DNA from: Isoetes taiwanensis
Lineage: Eukaryota; Streptophyta; Lycopodiopsida; Isoetales; Isoetaceae
Length of the DNA: 64,000 bases
Reading direction: 5' to 3'
Assembly (NCBI GenBank): GCA_021234155.1
Contig: JAJEKV010000169.1
Span: forward strand, 541,344-605,343
The position numbers were made by a program, and so were the translations under genes. This document shows positions 55,624-64,000 of the stretch, in pieces. Below the pieces are notes generated by a model. That model worked only from the letters and a program-made list of their open reading frames with translations, had not been told where the DNA came from and ran no database searches. Every line of letters starts with the position of its first letter. Position 1 is the stretch's first letter.

Positions 55624-58600
55624 TAGTATATATACGTATACCATATAAATACATGAAACGTCACATCACTTCCACTAACTGCTCTGATAGCCAAGTCCAT
55701 CTCAGTTCCACTAACTGCTCTAATATTGAAATCATATGATTTCCCATAATGCAGAAAGGCTTTTACTCCATTAAGACAATTCAAATATGTTCTTGTGAAC
55801 TATAAAATGATAATCTCCTCTTCATTCTGATGCCATGCTCCAGCAAAATAAGAACTAATAGTAGTCCTTGTAGCACGTACAAAAACGCACCCAATCGGAT
55901 CCATTGGATTATGACAAATTACAAGTGCTATGGCAAATACAAACCTCTGCTTTCTGGCTTACTGGCCTTCTAGGCTAATCTCGCTACTCCAAGTAGCCAC
56001 AGATCATAAAGCAATTGCAAATCTATGATGTTGCTATGGCAGTGATCTATGACCCCTTGTCACATTTTCGGCCGCCATTAGTCTCTCATACAGACGAAAT
56101 ATGAGATATGTTACCTAACTTCGTAAAACCGCACCGAAGCCGGCCTCCAAAGAAGTAAAAATAGCCTCAGTCGGAGTTCTAGTTGCAGAGATATGTCTAA
56201 CAGAAGTTTAAAGCCTTTTTTAGCAGGCAGTTGCCTTCTATATTAAAATAGCTCATTGCCTTTAATTAGAATACTTAACTTATCATATGGGATATTATCT
56301 ATGGCCTTTTTCTAGAGCTCGATCCCAACTAATAATCATCACAATGATAGTGCCTCGACCCCTTCCATAAATATCAATATTATATTATCCTATGCTCCTT
56401 CTTTATATACACTTCGGAAACATTAGGATTAAAATTCACATACTATTTGCCATACTTATGCCATATTTCCATAACTCATTCGTTATAGACCACTTCCCCG
56501 TGCTTGCTCCGTATCACTATGTGCATGTTTTAGAGGCAACCCTTAGGATGCGAACTCGAAAAGGGTTAAGACAATGTACTACATGGCACAAATAAGTCTA
56601 CGATAATTAGTGAAACTCGGTTTATTGCTAGCTCACTTGCAATAAAGGATCATCAAGCCATTGCATCCATCCATACAGAGCACAATAGCCTCAAATTGAG
56701 CCAAGGACATACCATGGAAGTGCATGTCATATGAATTTACTAGCACGGAGATCTTGAAGATGAAATGCCTCACTCTCAAAGAAAAGTATGATGAAATAAG
56801 CATTACAGACAATTTAAGTTGTTATGCTAGCACCTTATAAGGATCCTAGAGCAATGCACCCCATTGATGTTCATAGCAAGTTGTTGCTTTGTCTTGAGTA
56901 GGTCTACTATTATTATGTTTTTTTTTTTTTTTGGGAAGCCTTTCTAGATTCTGCATGTATACTCTATTGTGTCCGCTAAAACTTTCCAAGTAAACACAAC
57001 AATGCACCACAAAACAAAGGGTTTCATTGGAAAAACTTGAATGGAGCCCCTTGAATATAATTTGTGTAACTAAGTTGCTAAGCACTTTTTCAAGTTATAA
57101 AAAATATTGCAGTTCGGGTTAAAAACGCTCTTACCAAGAGACGTGCATCCTTCTTAAATGTGTCCCAAGCTTATGTATTGAGGCTGAGGACAACGATGGT
57201 AGTAAACACTATTAGCATTGCAACGCATAAGGAATTACCTCGGAAGGGGCGGGCATGTTCCAATAATAAATTTGCATAACACAACATGTCATTTCAAAAT
57301 TAACACCGTTGAGTTAAAAGCATATTTTAATAAATTTGATGAACCCAATGTTGGCTTACCATAACTCAATGTAATAAAGTGTTGACTTACGTGAAATTTG
57401 AGGACAATTGGGAAAATGTTAGCAATATTTTATGTATCCGAAGTCAACCCAATTGATCCACACATGCCTTGACCATAGACCGCACTTAAGTTGAGGGACA
57501 AGGCACATGAACATAATGTATTGTATACTGGGAGACATAACTTTTTTCGCAATGGTGGGGTGTAGAGCACATGGAAGGCCTTTGGATCCATTGAAACTGT
57601 GATGTCTTTGCCTCCACTCGAAGCACGTGTTTGCATTGCGCAAATAAATCCAAATGGGATCGTGTCCGAGACATGTTTGCAGTGGCAGAAACATACGAGT
57701 GGCGACGAAAGTAAATTTGTTTAGTAGGAAAAGTAAGGATATGCTACGAAATTATACTGAGAAAGAAACTGTTCTATGAGATATTCATGGAGAGCAAGCT
57801 TTGATCTATGGGTCATGCCCCCATTTTTTCATCATAAGTTACGTGCGCGGTGTGAACAAGTTCAACTAGGGAAATATATGAGAAAGAACATGTGTAACTA
57901 TTGTGTATAAATAATTATGGTAAAGACGTACAAATGTAGTGGTCAATCATCCTTCTTGTTAGTTTTGTCATGGGGTGAATGTCCTTATCTTTGATAGAGG
58001 AATAGGAATAGATGGCTTTGCATGTTAGAGGAAGTCAAAAGGTGCTAAATTGAAGGAATAAAGCTGGCGAAAATGCCATATTACATGCAAGGAAAAGGTC
58101 CAACTTTTGCACTTTACGAGGGCTATTTACACCCTATGTCAACTTTCGAATATCCTTGTCAAAGAATGCCGGAACTAACCGTATGAATTGGCCATGGTGT
58201 GGTGGAGCCTTGTCAGTCCCTGTAAGTTCTATTTACCTATTCACCTCTGTTTTTTCCTTCCATTAGAATGTACTCGAAAATGCTTCTTTATTCCATGCAT
58301 GTGTGCAGACAAGACTGTTTTGCCGTTCATGAACCTTTGTGTTTTGTGTTGGCGTTGTTGAATACGTCTTCTAGAGTGCATTTAAGAAATCGACTAGTGA
58401 TGCACAACTGTTTTGGTAGACCTGGAGTGTAAAAACTTAATTTATCCATGCTGTTTCATAACTACAACCTAAGACATGTTGAGTAAACAAAAATTGCTCA
58501 GCTAATGCCAGAGAAGCTTCAGGTATAAAAAATGGACGGAATGGTTTTGGGCTCATGTGGAAAGGGCCACGCATATTGACCTAATGTCCTGCTCCTGCCA

Positions 58601-59273
58601 GTCTTCTGGAACCCTGCACACTTTTGTGTGCATACTTTTATGTGTCAATAATATGTTATGATCATCTATATATTAGTCTATTTCAATCCCTTTGCATATG
58701 GCAGAAACCACTAGAGCACTCAATCAATATCTGAAAACATGATAAGCTCGTTCCTTCTCTTTCCTAGCCAGTGAACTATAAACAAATTTGTTATGTCATT
58801 TGGCACATTTTTTAAGCATTTTATATGCCATTGCAGAATGCCATCATATCCTATAAGATCCCAGATTCAGTACACGTAGCTGGTTTGCCAGAAAGAAATT
58901 TCTGCAATTGGATGTGCTGTACTAGATCCCATTCTCAATGATCAACCGAAAAGCATTATACTCTGTTGAGCATTTTTCTATAATATGACTCCTAATGATT
59001 ACCTTGAGTTGTGATAGTAAAAGAGCCTTTTTCTTATATCATCAGACAGACAATTTCTGATTACAAAAGAGGTCTGTCACACTCACAAGATTTTACAGCC
59101 AAAACGAAAAACATAAAGGTTACAGATATGAGTTACAGCTTTAATCCAGGCCAAGGCCAAGGACGAGGTCTGATGGTGTACAGGCTATGTCTGAAATAGT
59201 GCAGCGTCCTTAGTTGTTAGAGAACAGGCAAGTTCAGGGCCATAGCCATGTCTTTGGTGATCTGATACGTGGT
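55624..59273. other. Long AT-rich intergenic region
   Basis: Many short frames on both strands, none with a recognised domain. A T-run lies at 56917-56932. No LTR or terminal-repeat signals were found. Confidence 0.55.
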
Positions 59274-59400
59274 ACTTGTCTCTATGTTCAAGTGCATGCT
59301 CTGCCTAACATTTATAGCTGCTTCATACTTGGTACTGGAACTTGTCTCTATGTTCAAGGGTATCCTGTGCCTAACATTTATAGCTGATACATACTTTGCT
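59274..59400. repeat. Tandem duplication, period 66 bp
   Basis: Two units each start ACTTGTCTCTATGTTCAAG and share GCCTAACATTTATAGCTG, at 59274-59339 and 59340-59400. It lies about 0.8 kb upstream of the zinc-finger gene. Confidence 0.85.
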
Positions 59401-60210
59401 CCCGTGTCTGATATCTGTGAAAGGAGGATGCCATGTTCTACTGCTGCTAAGTCCAAAACACAGAAAACGACCCTACAGATGTAACGCAGTATAGCACAGA
59501 GCCAAGTTACGGGCTAAGCTATACAGTTGCCACATTTTCTCTCCCGGGCCACAAGTGGGCGCCTCAGAATCTGATTCCCTTGTCCATTTGTCTTCTAGTT
59601 GCCCCATTTCCGGGCCATCACATTTCCTTTAATATTTGTTTACTTCTAGTGGCATTGAGCATTATCTGCTGCTGAAGATCTGGAATGTCGAATTAAGTTA
59701 GGTAGTAGCCAATTTGCTAGTTAAGAAGTCGCCTCCCTTGTTTATACTTGAACAAACGCATTTTATGGATGCAGCTTGTTTTATTTAGGCTTTGCAGTAC
59801 AAAGCGGGTCTTCATTTAGTGGGGCTCGTGTTTTCGCTGGACCATTTATGCTGGGCGGCTTGTATGGTAAAACTTAAGATGACAATGAGAGACTTGCTGC
59901 TCCCTTTTGGGTTTAGTTCCATTGGTCCAATTTCTAGTCCCTCTGTGGCCCACGAGGTGAAATAATGAGAGATTCGCCTCTGATCTGATAGACCTGTGCT
60001 CATGCCGCCATACTCCACAGCATAGAGCATCTTGTCTGTTACCAGTCTTCCTGATAGGATATGGTTGTGTAATAACTTTGGTCTAGTAAGTAATTTTGAT
60101 CTTGTTCTTTTCCAGTAGAGGAGACTTCAATTCATTGACAGGTGCATAGCAGCAGCAAAACTGTACTGCTGTTGAAACTTTTGCAGTAGTTTTCTCAGCT
60201 TTGCATTCTC
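59401..60210 (+). promoter_or_regulatory. Upstream region of the zinc-finger gene
   Basis: No other gene fits here. A polypyrimidine run followed by CCAG at 60108-60116 could be a 3' splice site of an intron in the 5' untranslated region. TAG at 60187-60189, in frame with the coding sequence, sets the N-terminal limit. Promoter elements cannot be assigned with confidence. Confidence 0.35.
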
Positions 60211-61654
60211 ATGATTCTGGATTTATCAACCACAGAAAAGGCATTGCAAAATGAGAGGCATGATTTAACTGAGTTAAGACATTTGAAGGCAATGCAGAGT
60301 GGATTAGACAGAAGAAGCAAGGCCAAAAGCTCTGGAGCATGGACAACATGGAAGAAATCACTTTCTTGCAAGCCAGATAAGGGAGAAGTACATACCCCCA
60401 AAAGCGTGAAGGATGTAGCAGCACAAAGGGCCATTGTTGCTGCAAAAACTTCTAGATCAGGGTGTTCCAAGTCATTGGCAAATCTGAAGGATGTGATCCA
60501 TGGGAATACTAGAGTTATGCATAAATCAGCATCATCTAGTCCACATGCCAAGGAAAATAGTGTATGTGATGAGTTCCCAATGTTGTCTGAGTCCAGATAT
60601 GAGAACATGATTAGCAGACCAGTCACTCCTCGTGTTGTAGACTATGGTAGTTTCAGGGCCACAGCTCCTCTCAGGAAGTTCTCTGCCTGCAATGGCTGCA
60701 ATGTCGTTGATGAAGCTGCCTTTGTCTTCCACAGAGAATCCTCTGTGCATAGATCTATGTGCAAGTACCCTCAGCCTATCTGCCAGACTTGTGGAGAATC
60801 ATTCCACAAATATGAAGCCCTGGAACATCATCATGTGGTCCGTCATGCTGGTAAGTTAAAATCATTTTCAGTTCTCTGTTTATCATGATCAGCATAAGTA
60901 TCAGAATAAAGTTTTCGAGATCCATGCTCATTGATTCTGCATTTGTGATTATGCACGATTTCCTATACAATTTCTGCTTATATATGTTTAATACTGACTT
61001 GTTTCAATTACTTTTTTCCTGATTCCAGTTTCAGAAGTAGGTCGTGGTGATTCCTCCAGGAATATAGTGGAGATAATCTTTAGAACAAGCTGGCTCAAGA
61101 AAGAAATACCATGTGGGAATATTGAAAGAATATTGAAAGTTCGTAACAGCCAGAAAACCATATGCCGGTTTGAAGAATACAGAGAAATGGTGAAGGCTAA
61201 GGCCAGTGCCATGACAAAAAAACATGCAAGATGTTTAGCAGATGGAAATGAGCTTTTGAGGTTCTATGGTGCTACTTTGGCATGTTCTTTGGGTGCTTGT
61301 GGTACTTCTAATCTCTGCAACGTTCCTGCCTGCAATGTATGTAGAATTATCAGATCTGGCTTCTCAGTAAAAAAGGAGCCTGGAAAGGGCATTTATACAA
61401 CAGCAACTAGTGGTAAAGCTCATGATTCGATGATTTTGAGTGATGAATCAAATCATGGAGAGCGCGCAATGCTAGTGTGCAGAGTAATTGCAGGCAGAAT
61501 GCAAAAGGGGTTGGAACACCTTGAAGAAGGGTCCCCACCAAGTGGATATGATTCTATAGCAGGTGAGCTTGGAACTTATTCCAATGTAGATGACCTCTAC
61601 ATCTTCAATTCAAGAGCAGTGCTGCCATGCTTTGTAGTCATCTATAGATGTTGA
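60211..61654 (+). CDS. C2H2-type zinc-finger protein (plant At1g75710/At2g29660-like family), two exons
   Basis: Exon 1 is 60211-60850. The intron is 60851-61028, with GTAAGT and a pyrimidine-rich tract ending TTCCAG. Exon 2 is 61029-61654. The product is 421 residues. The first ATG after an in-frame stop was chosen; near the start WTTWKKSLSCK matches the W-x-x-x-K-K-S-L-x-C-K motif of the family. The zinc finger uses Cys191, Cys194, His207 and His212 (C-x2-C-x12-H-x4-H). After it, VEIIFRTSWLKKE, ERILKVRNSQKTICRFEEYR, DGNELLRFYGATLACSLGA, CRIIRSGF and the end LPCFVVIYRC are diagnostic. The C-terminal region resembles a PARP-like fold in known homologues, an inference here. It is probably nuclear, with unknown function. 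No frame breaks, unlike the rest of the window. Confidence 0.92.
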
Positions 61655-61816
61655 ATATCTTCCCAATCAGATGAGGAAGTCTGGACATCTTTGATGATAT
61701 GCCTTAATAAGCTCAAATGACATGTTAAGATGAAAATTGGAAGTCAAATCTTCACCAGAGGCCTGTGTGCTTGCAATAATGGATCTGGACAAGGCTTTTT
61801 TTTCAGGCTTAATTAC

Positions 61817-61864
61817 TGAAATGCCCAGGTTTGGGTCAAATGAAATGCCCAGGTTTGGGTTAAA
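61817..61864. repeat. 24-bp tandem duplication
   Basis: TGAAATGCCCAGGTTTGGGT plus four bases is repeated twice, with one base different. Confidence 0.9.
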
Positions 61865-61987
61865 TAATCTAGTAACATAGTGGTTAACATCACCGTTGTA
61901 CATGTACATTAAAGATTATGGTGACTAATTTAACTCATCTGTCATAATATGCTTATGTACAACTAGAAAAACTTCATTCTTGTAAAA

Positions 61988-62009
61988 TCTCTCTCTCTCT
62001 CTCTCTCTC
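61988..62009. repeat. (TC)n microsatellite
   Basis: Eleven TC units in a row, about 330 bp after the zinc-finger stop codon. Confidence 0.95.
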
Positions 62010-64000
62010 GTAATGATGGTGGTATGCTAGTAGGTGTTTTGCTGAACTCCTCAAAGAAATAAGTAAAGACTCGTAATGTATGGAGCTTGTAGAAAGATGC
62101 GTGATGTTTTGCACCACTAGATCTAATAGATCCTTTCACTTTCTACACACCCATTTGTTTTTCTACTATTTCACGATCTACCCTTTTAACTTTGCCCTTG
62201 TAAGTTTTTAGAGATTATTCATATCCCCAAATCCTCTTGGTCAACATATTATATGCTTCATAAATCCTTAGGGAGTTTTTTTTGAAGGCTAGTGAATTTT
62301 ACAAATCAATCGGATACCTTTAGGTTGTCATATAATTTTATAGATGCCTTTGGGAGTTAAAACATGATGGAAATCCAAATTTTAAAAAAATTTATAGACT
62401 TCTCTAATGCTATGCATATCTGATATAATTTGATTTGCAGAGCCTAATATAACTCAAAGAAGCAAAATTTAGATGAAAACAAGATACGCCTAATGACCAG
62501 AGCCAATTTTGTGAGCCAATTGCATCATCAATCTCTGTACCACATTATATTGCTAAAATAGTGCGCCCAAAAAAGGATGGTTGTTAACTCAAGGCATTTC
62601 CTACCAATACAAAATACTGGAATGGTGTTAAATTTGTAATGTATTGTACTCTATTTTGATCAAGAATGTCCAAATAATTTTCAAAAAAGTGCAATAGATT
62701 GTGAAATAGTGGAAAACGTAAAGGTATTACGTAGTTTTTCTCTTCATTTTATCTACAATTAGAAAAAACTTCAATCTTGTAACAACAAAGACCCTGTTGA
62801 TGTATTTGGACAACAGAAGTTGCCATCATAGAAGGTTGTAGAAGGCAATATTTTTACTCTAAAGAGTTATATTTGCAACACTACCTTATAACATAATGCG
62901 AGTGAAGGTTGAGATTCATTGGGTTTAGAGCTCCCTCCCTCCCTCCCCCAAAAAAATCGCTCGTGCTATACGGCGATAGATCATTTTTTTACCGTATTGC
63001 ACGAGAGACAATGAGAGATACTAGTCTCACGTTGCTTAACAAGGCTGTTAAAGGAAAAAAAAAACGAAAAACATGCCAAGATTCATTTGCACGCAATTTT
63101 CTGGGATCCCTTTTTTTCTGCCTTACCCCCTCCTTACAACGGCACCAATAAACCCCCTTGCTTAGGGCATTGAAGCTTGAAAGCTTGAGAGCTGAATGGC
63201 TGATAATGAAGAGCCTAGATCGGATTTTAGTTGGGATTAAATTGAAGAAAGTGTATTTCCTTCTAAAGGCCATTTTCATTTTCGAAGATGATTCTCGCAA
63301 AATTCTATAGATGTCCCGAAATTATGTTCAATTACTAGCTGGAAAGAACTTCTGAAAAACTATATTGGTTTCTCTACTGCTACAGAGCTAATTGGTGTAT
63401 TTCTTAAAGATCTTGTGATCAGAAGCAAGGCTTTGGTCTGAGTAAAAAGTTGAAATGGATTTGTGACAAAGGCCTTTGTAAATGCTCTGCTTCGAAACTC
63501 ATGCAAAGGAATCATAGAACTGCTATTTGTCTACGAATTGTTTGCAAAGGAAAAACCTCTGCTTGAAGGTATCCTCTGTTTGTGCAATTTTGATTCCTTT
63601 TGGAATGGGGCAAACATCATTCTACAATATGAGAGAGCTCAGATATGTGTATAGTATCTGTTCTTTGTGTTTGCATCACATCTTCGCTTTTACTCTGCTG
63701 GAACAGAGCAACAGAGAGGAACAAGAATTAAACCTTCGCTTTTCCATGAATCTTGCTAAGAAATCATGTCAATCAAGAAGAACCAAATTAAATCTAGAAT
63801 AGAGGGATCGCTCCACGCGTTTTTAATGCATTGTTTTCTTTTTTTTTGTTGGAGCGGCTTGGCTAGACAATTCATCAATCCGCCTTTTGACGAATGGAAA
63901 GTTCTTTGCCGATTTGGTCACCTAATTATGAATCTTACATTTTCACGAGAACAAAAATGTACTTCCTTTAACGTAAAAGTTAAGTGGAAACGTCCCTAAC

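Larger units (their letters stand above)
61655..64000. other. Downstream and intergenic DNA
   Basis: No further gene is supported. The first part is the 3' untranslated region of the zinc-finger gene; its end cannot be set. Short frames near 62909-63999 lack recognisable domains. Confidence 0.5.

Noticed and set aside
57419..57694. Possible minus-strand gene of 91 codons
   Set aside because: No motif, overlapping alternative frames of similar length, and no conserved neighbour.
60532..60750. Minus-strand frames opposite the zinc-finger exon
   Set aside because: Shadow frames of a clearly coding plus-strand exon.
61067..61654. Separate 195-residue gene starting at 61067
   Set aside because: It is exon 2 of the zinc-finger gene; the true exon starts at 61029 after a canonical acceptor, and the motifs join across the intron.
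62930..62960. CTCCCTCC run as a regulatory element
   Set aside because: Low-complexity C-rich run with no gene nearby in a suitable position.

Overview
The window reads as nuclear DNA from a land plant, probably a seed plant with a large, repeat-rich genome. The signs are nested LTR retrotransposons, decayed LINE fragments, an extensin-type fragment, and one clean intron-containing gene of a plant C2H2 zinc-finger family. I cannot name the species. There are no bacterial-style operons, CRISPR arrays or convincing tRNA or rRNA genes.

Layout. Positions 1-2592 are AT-rich intergenic DNA with a short extensin-like fragment. Positions 2593-40318 are one retrotransposon nest. The host is element A, Ty3/Gypsy on the minus strand, with LTRs at both ends and a perfect CGAAC target-site duplication. 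Three later insertions split it. Element B (4176-15055, plus strand, duplication AGGAT) belongs to the same family as A. Element C (18896-31818, plus strand) is a chromodomain-bearing chromovirus inserted in A's integrase. D (32403-35164, duplication GTAAT) is a solo LTR inserted just after A's RNase H. Without the insertions A is about 11.2 kb, close to B's 10.9 kb.

Family A/B has the order gag, protease, RT, RNase H, integrase, then a 3.5-4 kb unidentified ORF. That ORF's last codons run through the polypurine tract and stop inside the 3' LTR. Both copies carry TAGCAACG between the protease-side linker and RT. Element C has 4.4 kb of extra sequence between its primer-binding site and gag. 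This holds two unidentified ORFs, each preceded by a pair of 65-67 bp hairpin repeats and a TATAAATA box.

Right of the nest, 40324-60200 holds a decayed CapA-like metallophosphatase gene between clusters of a 20-bp palindrome, a foldback, three LINE fragments, a dense GTAC array, degenerate minus-strand coding sequence, and an LTR with adjacent primer-binding site (element E). The only gene that looks intact is at 60211-61654: a two-exon, 421-residue C2H2 zinc-finger protein. The remainder to 64000 is intergenic.

Most retrotransposon reading frames are broken by many short indels. Some may be consensus errors rather than real decay, so 'pseudogene' calls inside the nest should be read with that in mind.
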